DNA of 63,526 nucleotides from Acidobacteriota bacterium (GTDB lineage: Bacteria; Acidobacteriota; Vicinamibacteria; Vicinamibacterales; UBA8438): NCBI GenBank assembly GCA_021296515.1, contig JAGWAH010000012.1:1-63526 (forward strand), written 5' to 3'. Under the pieces are notes generated by a model. It was not told where the DNA came from and ran no database searches. It worked only from the letters and a program-made list of their open reading frames with translations. The position numbers and the translations under genes are program-made. The first letter of the stretch is position 1. Each line of letters begins with the position of its first letter. Positions 46,801 through 57,508 of the stretch are shown piece after piece.

Positions 46801-47754
46801 GTTGGCAGGCAGGAGGTGTCTCTGGCCACCGCCGACGCCGATCTGGCGCACCTGACCGAGTCGTGCACGGCGTCGTTGCAGGCCAATCTGCAGGACGTCC
46901 GGCGGGAGGTGGACGCACTCGAAGCGGATGGCCCGCTCGAGCCCGACCGGGCGCTCCTCGGCGCGCGGGCGTCTGCAGCCGATGCATCCGGCGATGATCC
47001 GCCCGTCGCGACGGCGGCCGAGGCGCAAGAGCACTTGGCCGATGATGCCATCGGTGCAGACGACGTGAGCGGAGCGGCCGGCGGCGGAGAGCCGGCCGAG
47101 GCACGACCAGTCGACGCGGATGCGATGGTCGACCTCCTGCGCGCGAAGGTCGAACGGCTCGGAGCAGTCAACATGATGGCCATCGACCAGTTCGACGAGT
47201 TGGAGGAGCGGCACGCGTTCCTCACCGCTCAGCGGAAGGACCTGCTCGATTCGATTGCGACGACGGGAGATGCCATCAAGCGGATCGATGCAACGACCCG
47301 CACGCGTTTTCGGGAGGCGTTCACGGCCGTCAACGAGCATTTTCAGTTGACGTTCGAGACGCTGTTCGGAGGTGGGCACGCCGAGCTGGTGCTGCTCGAC
47401 GAATCGGACGTGCTGGAGAGCGGCATCGACATCGCCGCGCAACCGCCGGGGAAGCGGCTCCAGAGCATTCAATTGCTCTCCGGCGGCGAGAAGGCGCTGA
47501 CGGCGATGGCGTTGATGTTCGCCATCTTCAAGTATCGGCCGAGTCCCTTCTGTCTTCTGGACGAGATCGACGCGCCGCTGGACGACGCCAACATCGGGCG
47601 TTTCGTGGACATGCTGCGAGGACTTCAGGATCGGACGCAGTTCGTCCTGGTCACGCACAACCGCAAGACGATGGAGATCGCGGACCGCCTCTACGGCATC
47701 ACGATGGAGGAGCCCGGCGTGTCCAAGCTGATCTCCGTCAACATGGCGCAGTAG
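43868..47754 (+). CDS. smc: Chromosome segregation protein SMC, frame-broken
   Basis: The gene spans about 1300 codons but its frame breaks once. The first frame (43868 to about 45140) has Walker A [20 protein letters not shown] and the N-terminal coiled coil, then stops at 45229. Another register carries on from about 45145 through the hinge, the second coiled coil and the C-terminal head with signature SIQLLSGGEKALTAMALMFA and Walker B region FCLLDEIDAPLDDANIGRFV. The register change equals loss of 3n+1 bases. Residues about 90-163 are a Gly/Pro-rich insertion where SMC usually has a short loop. SMC holds and compacts the chromosome, so a real break would be damaging; an assembly error is likely. 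Confidence 0.9.
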
Positions 47755-47758
47755 TCGG

Positions 47759-48874
47759 GTGAACGAAGGCAAGGCGGCTCGCTTCCACCGGCTGAGGCGC
47801 CGGAGCCGGCGCCTCGCGTTCGTCGCGAGGGCCGGTGTCCTCCTCGCAGTCGTCGCTTGGGGATACCCGGCGGACTTCGTCGACTCCGTCCTGCCCGTCG
47901 CCGTGCTGCCCGACGCGGTTCGGGTTGTGTTGGGAGCCGGTCTGTTCGCGGCCGCGCTCTTCCTCGCCGGCGAGTTGCTGGCGCTGCCCTTCGTATTCCA
48001 CGCGGACTTCCTGCTGGAACGGCGGTTCGGCCTCTCGCGGGAATCGCTCGGCGGTTGGCTGCTCGGGCAGGGGCAGGCGACCGTGATGCGGTTGGTCGGG
48101 TGGGCCGCCGGTGCGGTAGCGGTCTATGCGGCCATCGGGATCTGGCCCGGCACGTGGTGGAAGCTGGCAGGAGCGGGCTGGCTGGTGGCGGGGGTGGCGC
48201 AGGCGAGCCTCGCCTCGGCCATGCTGGCGCGGCGCACGCGGCCGCTGGAGCGACCAGCGCTACGGGCTCGACTCGAGGCGCTGACGCGGCGGGTCGGAGC
48301 TCCGAACATCGCCATTCACGAATGGCGCGTCGGGCCGACGAGCGATGCCGCGAACGCGGCGGTCGTCGGTGTCGGCCCCTCCCAGCGCATCCTGGTCTCG
48401 GACACGTTGCTCGAAGACTACAGCGACGAGGAGATCGAGGTGATCATCGCGCACGAGATCGGCCACCACGTGCACTGGGACATGTGGCAGACGATCATCT
48501 GCGCCGCCGCGGTGGCGCTGGCGGCGTTCTGGACCGCCGATACGGTGCTGAACGCGGCACCGCTGTCGCTGCTCGGCGTCGAGGGCCTGTGGGACGTCGG
48601 CAGCGTACCGCTGCTGGCGCTCGTATACGGGGCGGTCACGATCGCCGCGGCCCCGATCGTCAACCTGCTGTCACGCTGGCACGAGCGCAGAGCCGACCGC
48701 TACGCGCTGCGCGTGACCGGCAATCTCGAGGCGTTCGTATCCGGACTCCGCAGGGTCAGCGCGCAGTATCTGGCCGAGGAGCGCCCCCCGCGGCTCGTCG
48801 AGTGGTTCTTCCATTCGCACCCCTCGCTGGCCGCCCGCATGGCGGGAGCCCGCGCCGCGGCCTCCAAGAGTTAG
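47759..48874 (+). CDS. M48 family zinc metalloprotease (STE24/CaaX-like)
   Basis: 371 aa from GTG 47759, 4 bases after smc. Four or five membrane helices lie in the first 155 residues. The catalytic HEIGHH motif is at about 232-237, inside VIIAHEIGHHVHWDMWQTII, with the third zinc ligand Glu in HERRADRYALRVTGN. This arrangement fits Ste24-type membrane proteases and related HtpX-like proteins. The substrate is unknown. Its place after smc is not a known functional link. Confidence 0.88.
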   Translation: MNEGKAARFHRLRRRSRRLAFVARAGVLLAVVAWGYPADFVDSVLPVAVLPDAVRVVLGAGLFAAALFLAGELLALPFVFHADFLLERRFGLSRESLGGWLLGQGQATVMRLVGWAAGAVAVYAAIGIWPGTWWKLAGAGWLVAGVAQASLASAMLARRTRPLERPALRARLEALTRRVGAPNIAIHEWRVGPTSDAANAAVVGVGPSQRILVSDTLLEDYSDEEIEVIIAHEIGHHVHWDMWQTIICAAAVALAAFWTADTVLNAAPLSLLGVEGLWDVGSVPLLALVYGAVTIAAAPIVNLLSRWHERRADRYALRVTGNLEAFVSGLRRVSAQYLAEERPPRLVEWFFHSHPSLAARMAGARAAASKS

Positions 48875-48930
48875 GAGCCAGGGGTTCTGCGCTGGCGTTA
48901 CCTTGGGGTCGCGACGCGACGAATAGGCCG

Positions 48931-48960
48931 CGTTGGGAGTTTGCCGGCGCGAACTCCTGG
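48931..48960. repeat. Dispersed repeat, second form, copy G, in a convergent gap
   Basis: CGTTGGGAGTTTGCCGGCGC then GAACTCCTGG. The core GGAGTTTGCCGGCGCGAACT is a near-perfect inverted repeat. It sits between the convergent M48 protease and pnp genes, where no strong U-rich terminator is seen. Confidence 0.62.
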
Positions 48961-48969
48961 CGGGCATGG

Positions 48970-51177
48970 TTATCGACGCGCGGGCTCGCGGTTGCCGCGC
49001 TGTCGCGGGGGACGAGACGATCCGCCGCCCGGTGCTCCGCCGCGGCGGTCCGGGCGGTGAGACTGGCCGTCGCTCTTGTCGCCGTTGTCGGACGATCCGC
49101 CCGGCAGCAGGGCCTTGCGACTCAACCGGACCTTGCCGGAGGGGTCGACGTTGATGACCTTCACCAGCACCTGGTCGCCTTCGGTCAGCTCGTTGCGCAC
49201 CTCGTTCACGCGGTAGTGTGCGATCTCGGAGACGTGGAGGAGTCCGTCGATGCCGGGCAGAATCTCCACGAACGCCCCGAAGTCGGTGATGCGCTGCACC
49301 TTGCCGAGGTAGGTCTTGTTCAGCTCGGGGCTCGCCGTCAGCTCTTCGATGATGGCGATGGCCTTCTGCGCCGAGTCTTCGTCCGTCGATGCCACGTTGA
49401 CCCGGCCGTCGTCCTCGACGTCGATCTTGACGCCGGTGCGGTCGATGATGCTGCGGATGGTCTTTCCGCCCGGTCCGATCACGTCGCGAATCTTGTCGAC
49501 CGGAATCTGAATCGTCACGATGCGCGGGGCGTGCGTGGAGATGGATTCGCGCGGCGTCGAGATCGTGACGCCCATCTTCTCCAGAATGTGGAGTCTGCCG
49601 GCCCGCGCCTGGTCGAGTGCTTCGCGCATGATCTCCGTCGTAATCCCGGAGACCTTGATGTCCATCTGCAGCGCGGTGATGCCCTCGCTGGTACCGGCGA
49701 CCTTGAAATCCATGTCGCCGTAGTGGTCCTCGGCGCCCGCGATGTCGGAGAGAATGGCGTGCCGGCCGTTCGCCTCGTCGAGGATCAGTCCCATCGCGAT
49801 TCCGGCCACGGGACGCTTCATGGGCACGCCGGCGTCCATCAACGCGAGGGCGCCGCCGCAGACGCTGGCCATGGACGACGAGCCGTTGGATTCGAGAATG
49901 TCCGAGACGACGCGTAGTGTGTAGGGGAACTCTTCCTCACTCGGAATCATCGGCGCCAGGCTGCGCTCCGCGAGGTGGCCGTGTCCGATCTCCCGCCGCC
50001 CCGGCCCGCGCAGGAACTTCACCTCGCCGACCGAGAAGGGCGGGAAGTTGTAGTGCAGCATGAAGCGCTTGTAGGTCTCCCCGTCGACCAGCTCGATCTT
50101 CTGCTGGTCGTCGGCCGTGCCGAGAGTAGCCGAGACGAGCGCCTGGGTCTCCCCGCGCGTGAACACCGCAGACCCGTGGGCGCGGGGCAGCACGCCGACG
50201 TCCGAGGAGATGTCGCGTACCCGATCGAACGCCCGACCATCGAGACGGCGGCCCGCATCGAGGACCTCGTCGCGCAGGACCTTCTCCTTCAACTCCTTGA
50301 ACACCGCCTTGGCGTCCGCGCGGCGCTCCGGATCGTCGTCGGGTATCGACGCGAGCAGGTCGTCGAGCGCACGATCTACCTGAGCATAGCTCTCGAGCTT
50401 GTCCTTGACGCGCATCGCGTCGGCGAGCGGTGCGAGTGCCTGGGCCTCGATCTCCTGGCGGACGTCCGCCGCCACCTCTCTGGCGACGACGGCTGTCTTC
50501 GGCTTTCCGACGGCCGCGGCCATGGCCTCGATAGCGTCGATGATGTCCCGGATGGCCGCATGGCCCGCCTCGAGAGCGCCGAGCATGACGTCCTCGGGCA
50601 CCTCCCGGGCTCCCGCTTCGACCATCACTATCGCGGCGCGGCTGCCGGCAACGATGAGATCGAGGTCGCTCTGCTTGCGTTCCGGGTACGTCGGATTGAT
50701 CACGAACGCCCCGTCGAGCACGCCGACACGGACCGCGGCGATGGGGTGTGCGACGGGAATTGACGATATGGCGAGGGCGGCCGACGCGCCGGTCAGGGCG
50801 AGCACGTCGGAATCGTTCTCGGGATCGGCGGACAGGAGCAGCGCGATTATCTGTGTCTCCCGCGTCCATCCGCCAGGAAACAACGGCCGAAAGGGCCGGT
50901 CGATGAGCCGGCTCGTCAGAACTTCCTTCTCGGTCGGCTTGCCTTCCCGCTTGAAGAAGCCGCCGGGGATCCGGCCCGAGGCGTAGGCGTACTCCCGGTA
51001 GTCGACCGTGAGCGGCAGGAAGTCGATGCCCTCACGCGCTGTCGCAGCGGCGCAGGCCGTGACGATGACGAACGTGTCGCCGTAGCGCACGGTGACGGCG
51101 CCGTCCGCCTGTTTGGCCAGCTTGCCGGTCTCGATCGTGAGGGTGGATCGGCCGACTTCAACCTGGGCCGTGTGCAT
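48970..51177 (-). CDS. pnp: Polyribonucleotide nucleotidyltransferase (PNPase)
   Basis: 735 aa. It degrades RNA 3' to 5' using phosphate and is part of the degradosome. Domains in order are RNase PH 1 ([40 protein letters not shown]), a helical linker, RNase PH 2 with [19 protein letters not shown] and [22 protein letters not shown] ([20 protein letters not shown]) and S1 ([20 protein letters not shown]). A basic, Gly/Arg-rich tail ends it. It is last in the minus-strand operon, after rpsO, the classic pairing. Confidence 0.97.
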   Translation of the reverse strand: MHTAQVEVGRSTLTIETGKLAKQADGAVTVRYGDTFVIVTACAAATAREGIDFLPLTVDYREYAYASGRIPGGFFKREGKPTEKEVLTSRLIDRPFRPLFPGGWTRETQIIALLLSADPENDSDVLALTGASAALAISSIPVAHPIAAVRVGVLDGAFVINPTYPERKQSDLDLIVAGSRAAIVMVEAGAREVPEDVMLGALEAGHAAIRDIIDAIEAMAAAVGKPKTAVVAREVAADVRQEIEAQALAPLADAMRVKDKLESYAQVDRALDDLLASIPDDDPERRADAKAVFKELKEKVLRDEVLDAGRRLDGRAFDRVRDISSDVGVLPRAHGSAVFTRGETQALVSATLGTADDQQKIELVDGETYKRFMLHYNFPPFSVGEVKFLRGPGRREIGHGHLAERSLAPMIPSEEEFPYTLRVVSDILESNGSSSMASVCGGALALMDAGVPMKRPVAGIAMGLILDEANGRHAILSDIAGAEDHYGDMDFKVAGTSEGITALQMDIKVSGITTEIMREALDQARAGRLHILEKMGVTISTPRESISTHAPRIVTIQIPVDKIRDVIGPGGKTIRSIIDRTGVKIDVEDDGRVNVASTDEDSAQKAIAIIEELTASPELNKTYLGKVQRITDFGAFVEILPGIDGLLHVSEIAHYRVNEVRNELTEGDQVLVKVINVDPSGKVRLSRKALLPGGSSDNGDKSDGQSHRPDRRGGAPGGGSSRPPRQRGNREPARR

Positions 51178-51209
51178 GGGGATGGGCTCCAGTTCTCGGG
51201 ACGACTCAT

Positions 51210-51257
51210 GGTCCCGGCGCGTTGCGCGGAGAGGCGGGCAGCGGTCTCGTCGGGACC
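51210..51257 (-). promoter_or_regulatory. Candidate stem-loop in the rpsO-pnp gap
   Basis: GGTCCCG (51210-51216) pairs with CGGGACC (51251-51257), enclosing a further GCGC-GTT-GCGC hairpin. In E. coli the same gap forms an RNase III-cut structure used for PNPase autoregulation. Similarity is by position only, and the seven-base outer stem is weak evidence. Confidence 0.3.
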
Positions 51258-51273
51258 GGTCGTTGTCTCGCGC

Positions 51274-51543
51274 CTACTTGCGGATGCCGAGCCTCTTGAT
51301 CAGGTCCGCGTATCGCTCGGTATCCTTGCCTTTGAGGTAGTCGAGGAGGCGACGACGCCGACCGACGAGTTGCAGCAGGCCACGACGTGAGTGGTGATCC
51401 TTGGCGTGGGTCTTGAAGTGCTCCGTCAGATAGGTGATGCGTTCGCTGAGAATCGCGATCTGTACCTGCGGGGAGCCGGTATCGCTGTCGTGCAGCCGAT
51501 ACGAGCCAATCAATTCAGACTTCCGCTCCTTGGCCAGCGCCAC
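51274..51543 (-). CDS. rpsO: 30S ribosomal protein S15
   Basis: 89 aa from GTG 51543 ([20 protein letters not shown]), the exact usual S15 length; a TTG at 51549 would add two residues but sits too close to the GAGAGG ribosome-binding site. S15 binds the central domain of 16S rRNA. Typical blocks are [40 protein letters not shown] and [20 protein letters not shown]. It precedes pnp as in most bacteria. Confidence 0.97.
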   Translation of the reverse strand: MALAKERKSELIGSYRLHDSDTGSPQVQIAILSERITYLTEHFKTHAKDHHSRRGLLQLVGRRRRLLDYLKGKDTERYADLIKRLGIRK

Positions 51544-51597
51544 GTGCAACTACCTCTCTACTCTTGCTTTACTCGACCCTATGTTCAACACATGATC

Positions 51598-52527
51598 CTA
51601 CACTAGAACGATTGTCGGGTGCAAAAGCCGCGCGGCGTCCGCTTTCGCGATGGCGATCAGCAGACCCTCGCCGTCGTAGAGCTTCGCCGTCGCCGCTCCG
51701 GAGGAGACCGCGCTCGAGGCCCAGTCCGCGCTCGACGAGACGACGTCGGCAACGGTCAGGTCGTTGCCGTGCCGCGCCCGCCGTGCTCCGTGCTCGGTCA
51801 GCACCAGTCGCGGGAGTTCCGGCAACAGCTCGGCGAGCGGCACCATCCGGTCCGCGACGGCGGGACCTCGGGAGTCGATCTCCTCGATCGAGACCGCGCC
51901 GCGCAGGTCGAACGCCCCGTTGCGGTGCCGCCGCAGCGTTTCCAGGCAGCCTCCGCAACCGAGCGCCGCGCCGAGGTCGTGCGCGAACGCGCGCATGTAG
52001 AAGCCCGGGTCGCACGTGACGCGGCACCGCACCCGCGTGCCGTCGACCGCCAGCACGGCGGCGGAATGCACGGTCACCTCGACCGGGTCGGGCGCGACTG
52101 GCTGGTTCCTCCGGGCAAGCTTGTAGGCCCGGACGCCGCGGATCTTCTTGGCCGAGAACGGAGGGGGGCGCTGCGGCCGGGTACCCACGAAAGCCGCCAT
52201 CGCCCGTTCGATGGCCGCCGGGTTCGGGGCGTTCACGAGGCCGGTGCCCATCCTGTCCCGCGCGTCCGCGGTGATCGTGCCGGTGGCGTCGTAGGTGTCG
52301 GTCGAGATGCCGAGCAGGATGCATCCCTCGTAGGTCTTGCGTCCCGCCGAGAGGAGAGACGCAAGGCGCGTCGCCCTTCCTACGACGAGTGGCAGCACGC
52401 CGGTGGCCAGCGGATCCAGCGTGCCGATGTGACCGACCCGTTTGACCCCGATTGACCGGCGGGCGTGTGCCACGACGTCGTGCGACGTCAGGCCGGAGGG
52501 TTTGTCGACGACCAGAACCCCATCCAT
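51598..52527 (-). CDS. truB: tRNA pseudouridine synthase B
   Basis: 309 aa from ATG 52527 (MDGVLVVDKPSGLTSHDVVA). It makes pseudouridine 55 in the T-loop of tRNAs. The catalytic Asp is in HIGTLDPLATGVLPLVVG, followed by KTYEGCILLGISTDTYDATG and QRPPPFSAKKIRGVRAYKLA. The C-terminal TruB_C/PUA-like region ends with AIAKADAARLLHPTIVLV. Overlap with the end of nrnA and place before rpsO fit the nusA-pnp operon. Confidence 0.95.
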   Translation of the reverse strand: MDGVLVVDKPSGLTSHDVVAHARRSIGVKRVGHIGTLDPLATGVLPLVVGRATRLASLLSAGRKTYEGCILLGISTDTYDATGTITADARDRMGTGLVNAPNPAAIERAMAAFVGTRPQRPPPFSAKKIRGVRAYKLARRNQPVAPDPVEVTVHSAAVLAVDGTRVRCRVTCDPGFYMRAFAHDLGAALGCGGCLETLRRHRNGAFDLRGAVSIEEIDSRGPAVADRMVPLAELLPELPRLVLTEHGARRARHGNDLTVADVVSSSADWASSAVSSGAATAKLYDGEGLLIAIAKADAARLLHPTIVLV

Positions 52528-52528
52528 C

Positions 52529-53521
52529 TCAGAATCCGGGTGCGGCCGCAACGTGCGTCCCGGATTCCGTGACGGCCGCTACGGTGCGCGCCAGCAGCCG
52601 CGCCTCGACGTCCGGCCCGGGTACGTCCAGGGTGCATCCGGCGGCATTGCGATGACCGCCGCCGCCGAACGCCGCGGCAACCGCACGAACGTCGACGAGC
52701 CCCTTCGATCGCAGGCTGACCCGGGTGGCTCCGTCGAGCGTCCGGAGCATGATCACGGCTTCGACGTCGCGGGCGGCCAGGGGCAGGTTGATGACGCCCT
52801 CCATATCGTCGGGCGGGCAGCCGGTCTCGCGAAGCAGCGCCTCGTCGATGCGCAGGACGGCCACGCGGCCGTCCGCCTCGAGGCGCATCTCGTTCAGCAA
52901 CCGGCCCGTCAGACGGAGCTTGCCGAGCGAGCTGTTCTGGTAGATCGCGGCCGCCAGGGCCGCGACGTCGACGCCGCAGGCGGCCACGTCCCGGCAGGTC
53001 TCGAACGTGCGGGCGGTGATGTTGGCATGCCGGAACGAGCCCGTGTCCGTCAGGATGCCGGCGTACAGCGCGGCCCCGATGGCCGGCGTCAACGCGACGT
53101 CCAACGCGGCGATCAGGTCATGGACCATTTCCGCGCAAGCCGCGGCGGTCGGGTCGAACCAGTTGAGCGCGCCGTACATCGCGTTGCCGGCGTGGTGATC
53201 GATGTTGACGACGGGCTGGCGGTCCAGCCCGGCGACCTCCGTGCGCTCCAGGGTTCCGCACTCCAGCACGACCGCGGCGTCGAAGCGTCCGTCCACGGCC
53301 GCGGCCACCTCGATCCCGTCCGCACCCGGGAGCGTTCGCAGGTAGGCGGGCGGTGCGTCATGGTTGACGATCCGGGCGGTCTTGCCGAGGGCGCGCAGCG
53401 CATGGGCCAGCGCCAACTGCGAGCCGATGGAATCGCCGTCCGGCCGGACGTGCGAGGCGAGCACGAAGCGCTCGCCGTCCAGCAGCGCGGTCGTGATGCG
53501 CGCAAGCGGGTCAGACGTCAT
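52529..53521 (-). CDS. nrnA: Bifunctional nanoRNase/pAp phosphatase (DHH family)
   Basis: 330 aa. NrnA degrades short oligoribonucleotides and dephosphorylates 3'-phosphoadenosine 5'-phosphate. The metal-binding DHH motif is NIDHHAGNAMYGALNWFDP, with HVRPDGDSIGSQLALAHALR and the C-terminal DHHA1 motif AAFGGGGHRNAAGC. Common companion of rbfA and truB. Its start overlaps the end of rbfA by 11 bases. Confidence 0.94.
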   Translation of the reverse strand: MTSDPLARITTALLDGERFVLASHVRPDGDSIGSQLALAHALRALGKTARIVNHDAPPAYLRTLPGADGIEVAAAVDGRFDAAVVLECGTLERTEVAGLDRQPVVNIDHHAGNAMYGALNWFDPTAAACAEMVHDLIAALDVALTPAIGAALYAGILTDTGSFRHANITARTFETCRDVAACGVDVAALAAAIYQNSSLGKLRLTGRLLNEMRLEADGRVAVLRIDEALLRETGCPPDDMEGVINLPLAARDVEAVIMLRTLDGATRVSLRSKGLVDVRAVAAAFGGGGHRNAAGCTLDVPGPDVEARLLARTVAAVTESGTHVAAAPGF

Positions 53522-53921
53522 CTCTGTCTTCCGGTTCGATGGCCGGGTCGTCGCCGGCGTTACCGCCGGCTTCCCGGCGCTCCCGCGCGATGTCGTCGAA
53601 GAGTCGTGCGATGCGGTCCTGCCGCTCGGTGGAATCGTCGTACAGGAACCTGATCTCCGGCACTTGCCGGAGCTGCAGGCGCTGTCCGATTTCGCGGCGC
53701 AGGTACGCCCGCACCCGGCGCAGGCCGCGGGCTGCGGTCCGCCGGTCGCTGCTGGTGAGCAGCGTGTAGTAGACGCGGGCGAGCTGGAGGTCCGCCGTCA
53801 TTCTGACGTCGGTGATCGTCACGCCGAGCACGCCGGGATCGCGGACGTTGCGTGCCAGCAGCGTCGAGAGCTCCGTTCGGACGCGTTCCGCGACGCGCCG
53901 GGTGCGCGTGCCCTGGGTCAT
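53511..53921 (-). CDS. rbfA: Ribosome-binding factor A
   Basis: 136 aa from ATG 53921. RbfA is a late 30S maturation and cold-adaptation factor with a KH-type fold. It reads RRVAERVRTELSTLLARNVR, VTITDVRMTADLQLARVYYT and the end QLRQVPEIRFLYDDSTERQD. A short acidic tail (GNAGDDPAIEPEDRDD) ends it. It lies in the order infB-DUF503-rbfA-nrnA-truB. Confidence 0.95.
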   Translation of the reverse strand: MTQGTRTRRVAERVRTELSTLLARNVRDPGVLGVTITDVRMTADLQLARVYYTLLTSSDRRTAARGLRRVRAYLRREIGQRLQLRQVPEIRFLYDDSTERQDRIARLFDDIARERREAGGNAGDDPAIEPEDRDDV

Positions 53922-53941
53922 GTGGTGTCCGGCGGTGTGCG

Positions 53942-54226
53942 TCAGCTCAGCCACTGCAGGTCGGTCGCCAGAACGAGGCCGGGATCGCGCCGTTCGATCT
54001 CCGTGAGGACGCCCTCGAGGACGCGATCCACGTGGTCTCGGTGCGACGCCACCGCCGCGACGCCGAGACGGGCGCGCTGGTGGGTTTCCAGGTGGTCGAT
54101 CTCCGCCACCGAGACGTTGAGCTTCCGGACCCGATCCTTGACGCTCGCGAGGATGCGACGCTTGTCCTTCAGCGAGCGCGCACCGGGAATGTGGAGATCG
54201 ACGGTCAGCAACCCGACGGCAGGCAT
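53942..54226 (-). CDS. DUF503 family protein
   Basis: 94 aa, normal size for the family (YlxP-like). The start MPAVGLLTVDLHIPGARSLK, then DKRRILASVKDRVRKLNVSV and AEIDHLETHQRARLGVAAV are the conserved features. YlxP-type genes commonly sit between infB and rbfA, and have been tied to 30S maturation. Function here is inferred from context. Confidence 0.9.
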   Translation of the reverse strand: MPAVGLLTVDLHIPGARSLKDKRRILASVKDRVRKLNVSVAEIDHLETHQRARLGVAAVASHRDHVDRVLEGVLTEIERRDPGLVLATDLQWLS

Positions 54227-54259
54227 CGGTCCGGCGGCGACCGGCGGAGTCGCCCCTCG

Positions 54260-57200
54260 TCAGACGGTAGCGACGACCTTCTCCATGGTGAACGACTCGA
54301 CGACGTCGCCGATCTTCAGGTCGGCGAACCGCTCGAACGCCAGACCGCACTCCATTCCGCCCCGCACCTCGTTGACGTCGTCCTTGAAGCGCCGCAGGGA
54401 TCCGATGCGTCCCTCGTGGACCACCACGCCGTCCCTCACAATCCGGGCCTGTGCGTCGCCGGCGCGCGTGATGATCCCCTCGGTGACCATGCAGCCGGCC
54501 GCGGTGCCGAACTTCGGAATCTTGAACGTCTGCCGAATCTCGGCGGAGCCCAGCTTGACCTCCTTCGTGGTCGGGTCGAGCAGTCCGGCCAGAGCCTTCT
54601 TGAGCTCGTCGGTCACGTCGTAGATCACCGAATGGAGGCGGATGTCGACGCCCTCGCGTTCGGCGACGCCGGTGGCGTTGCGATCGGGGCGCACGTTGAA
54701 CCCGACGACGATCGCGTTCGAGGTCGAGGCGAGCAGCACGTCCCATTCGCTGATGGCGCCGACGCCGGTATGGATGATGCGCGTCTTGACGCGCTCGTCG
54801 CCCAGCTTGCCGAGCGAGTCGGCCAACACTTCCGCGGAGCCCTGCACGTCCGCCTTGATGATGATCGGCAGCTCCTTGGCCTCGCCCTCCGTCAACTGCT
54901 GCTGGAGAGACTCGAGCGTCAGCCGCTGGCCGCGGCCGCCGAGGGCCTTCTCCTTGGCCTGGTTCTGCCGCAGCACCGCGATCTGGCGCGCCTTGGCGGC
55001 GTCCGTCACCGCCTGAAAGGCGTCGCCGGGCTGCGGCAGCCCGGTCAGGCCGAGTACCTCCACCGGGCTGGACGGACCCACCTCGTCGGTCTTCTGCAAC
55101 CGGTCGTCCAGCAGCGCGCGCACGCGCCCGACCACCACCCCGGCAATGAAGTTGTCGCCGACGCGCAGCGTGCCGTCCTGCACCAGGATCGTGGCGACCG
55201 GACCGCGGCCGCGGTCCACCTTGGCCTCGAGAACGGTGCCGGTCGCGGCCCGTTTCGGGTTCGCCTTCTGCTCCTCGAGCTCGGTTACCAGCAGGATCAT
55301 CTCCAGGAGCCCGTCGAGGTTGTCCCGCTTCTTCGCGGAGAGCGGCACGGTCACCGTCGACCCGCCCCAATCCTCGGGGGTGAGCCCGCGCTCCGCCAAC
55401 TCCTTCTTGACGCGGTCCAGGTTGGCGTCGGCCTTGTCGATCTTGTTGATGGCGACGATGATGGGAACCTTGGCCGCCTGTGCGTGGTCGATTGCTTCCT
55501 GCGTCTGCGGCATCACGCCGTCGTCGGCGGCCACGACCAGGATGACCACGTCGGTCACCTGGGCGCCGCGCGCACGCATCAGGGTGAACGCCTCGTGCCC
55601 CGGTGTGTCGAGGAAGACGATCCGGCGGCCGTTCACCTCCACGGCGTACGCGCCGATGTGCTGCGTGATGCCGCCGGCCTCGCCCTCGGCGACCTTCGTC
55701 TCGCGGATGGCGTCGAGCAGCGTCGTCTTCCCGTGGTCGACGTGTCCCATGACCGTGACGACCGGGGCACGGACGATCAGATCGTCGGGCCTGGTCTCCT
55801 CGGCCTCGATGACCACCATCTCTTCCTCGAACGTGCGCATCTTCACGTCCGCCCCGAACTCCCGGGCGATGGTCGTCGCCGTCTCGGAGTCGAGCGTGGT
55901 GTTGATGGTCATCATCACACGCCGTTCGATCAGCTTCTTCAGGACGTCCTTCGGCTTGACCTCGAGGCGCTCCGCAAGATCCTTGACGGTCATGCCCTCG
56001 GCCAGCGTGATGGTTCGTGTCACCGGGGGCGGCGGCGCCGGCGTGGCCGGTGTCTGTGTACGCGTTCGCCGGTACTGCGCACGGCGTCCGCCCGGCCTGT
56101 GGTGGGGCCTTGGAGGTGGACGGTAGCCGACCGCCGGGCGCGGCGGCAGCGGCCGCGGCGCCGCCGGCGGGCGCACGGGCTGAGACGGCAGCGGCCGCGG
56201 TCCTCCGAGCGGTGGTCTCGCGGCCGGGCCGGTCACTCCTGTGGCGACCTGCGGCGTGACCGGCCGCACGGGCGGTCTCGGAGCCACCGGCGGCGTCGCG
56301 CGTGGCTTCACCGGCTTGGGTTCCTCGATGCGCAGGCGCAGTCGTGGCGGCACGACCCGCCCCGTCGGTCGCAATGCGAGTCCCGATCCGGGACGTCTCG
56401 CCGGGCTCGGGACGGTGGGCTGCGCGGGTGCAGCCGCCCGTGGAGGCGCCGGCGGGGACGTTGCGGCAGGAGCCGGCGGCGTGGGAGGTGCAATCTTCGG
56501 GGCCGCAAGGGGCTTCGCTTCGGCGGCGGCTCGGGTCGTTTCCTCGGTCTGCTGTAGCGGCATGCCTTCCACTTCGATACGGGGCGGCTCGACCCTTGCC
56601 CGCGGAGTTTCTTCGATCGGTGCGGGGGCCGGGTCGACACTTGTGCGCGGGGTCTCCTCGACCCTCGTGTGCGCGGTTTCCTCGACCCTCGCGCGGGGAG
56701 TCTCCTCGACCCTGATGCGCGGAGATTCCTCGATTCTGATGCGCGGGGGCTCCTCCAACTTCTCGCGGGGCGGCGCGCTCTCCACGTGCGGAGTGCCCTC
56801 GGCCGCCTGCGGGGTCGCTTCGGCTCTTGCGGGAGGCGCTCCGGTCTCTGTGCGAGCCGCTTCCGCCAGCGGAGCGGGCGTCGGTTCGGTGGCTTCACCG
56901 GCTGGGGCGGGGGGCTCCTCCACGCGAATACGGGGCGCCTCGACCCGGAGCCGGGGTGCGCCCTCGACCCGCAGCCGAGGCGTCGCGGGGAGCGTCCGCG
57001 GTGGGGCCGGAAGCGGAGGCGAGGTCGGTTCCGTAGAGGCAGCGGCTGCTGCAGACACGCCGGCGCCGGGTGCACCGGCGCTCTCGACCGCCGCCGCCGG
57101 CGGCGAGGCGGTGCCCGCCGGCACGTTCTCCGGCCCGGCGGCCTCCGGCTCGGCGGTACCGGCCGCCGTGGCCTCGGCTGCCGCTCTCGCGGCCTTGGCG

Positions 57201-57508
57201 GACTTCACCAGCCGCGGCGGCCCCAGCTTGGGCGCGGTCGGCGCGGCGGCTTCCGGCGCGGCCCCGCCTCGCCCCCCGCGCTTGGAGGCGGTCCGCTGCG
57301 AGAAGAGCGAACCGGCCGGCAGGGTGACGTTGCGTTTGCGTGCAATCCGTTCGGCGAACTGCCGGGCCACGATCTCCTCGACGGTACTCGACGCGCTCTT
57401 GGCCTCGATCCCGTGCTGCGTACGCAGCAACTGGACGACTTCCTGACTCGGAATCCCGAGAACCTCGGCGATCTTGTAGATGCGAATTGTGCCCACGGGC
57501 GCTCTCAC
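54260..57508 (-). CDS. infB: Translation initiation factor IF-2
   Basis: 1082 aa from the GTG that overlaps the nusA stop (GTGA); a second GTG at 57496 gives [16 protein letters not shown]-2 is the GTPase that brings fMet-tRNA to the 30S. An N-terminal IF2_N domain (about 8-55) is followed by some 440 residues of Pro/Ala/Glu-rich linker with repeated [14 protein letters not shown] units, then IF2_N2 (about 500-552), the GTPase domain with GHVDHGKT (588-595), DTPGHEAF and [11 protein letters not shown], and domains II-IV. The linker is unusually long and repetitive. All catalytic motifs are intact. Confidence 0.96.
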   Translation of the reverse strand: MRAPVGTIRIYKIAEVLGIPSQEVVQLLRTQHGIEAKSASSTVEEIVARQFAERIARKRNVTLPAGSLFSQRTASKRGGRGGAAPEAAAPTAPKLGPPRLVKSAKAARAAAEATAAGTAEPEAAGPENVPAGTASPPAAAVESAGAPGAGVSAAAAASTEPTSPPLPAPPRTLPATPRLRVEGAPRLRVEAPRIRVEEPPAPAGEATEPTPAPLAEAARTETGAPPARAEATPQAAEGTPHVESAPPREKLEEPPRIRIEESPRIRVEETPRARVEETAHTRVEETPRTSVDPAPAPIEETPRARVEPPRIEVEGMPLQQTEETTRAAAEAKPLAAPKIAPPTPPAPAATSPPAPPRAAAPAQPTVPSPARRPGSGLALRPTGRVVPPRLRLRIEEPKPVKPRATPPVAPRPPVRPVTPQVATGVTGPAARPPLGGPRPLPSQPVRPPAAPRPLPPRPAVGYRPPPRPHHRPGGRRAQYRRTRTQTPATPAPPPPVTRTITLAEGMTVKDLAERLEVKPKDVLKKLIERRVMMTINTTLDSETATTIAREFGADVKMRTFEEEMVVIEAEETRPDDLIVRAPVVTVMGHVDHGKTTLLDAIRETKVAEGEAGGITQHIGAYAVEVNGRRIVFLDTPGHEAFTLMRARGAQVTDVVILVVAADDGVMPQTQEAIDHAQAAKVPIIVAINKIDKADANLDRVKKELAERGLTPEDWGGSTVTVPLSAKKRDNLDGLLEMILLVTELEEQKANPKRAATGTVLEAKVDRGRGPVATILVQDGTLRVGDNFIAGVVVGRVRALLDDRLQKTDEVGPSSPVEVLGLTGLPQPGDAFQAVTDAAKARQIAVLRQNQAKEKALGGRGQRLTLESLQQQLTEGEAKELPIIIKADVQGSAEVLADSLGKLGDERVKTRIIHTGVGAISEWDVLLASTSNAIVVGFNVRPDRNATGVAEREGVDIRLHSVIYDVTDELKKALAGLLDPTTKEVKLGSAEIRQTFKIPKFGTAAGCMVTEGIITRAGDAQARIVRDGVVVHEGRIGSLRRFKDDVNEVRGGMECGLAFERFADLKIGDVVESFTMEKVVATV

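Noticed and set aside
44977-47772. 931-residue open frame antisense to smc
   Set aside because: No recognisable domain. The opposite strand encodes SMC motifs, and the frame follows from high GC at third positions.
53852-56557. 901-residue open frame antisense to infB, DUF503 and rbfA
   Set aside because: Shadow of the conserved nusA-infB operon with no family motif.
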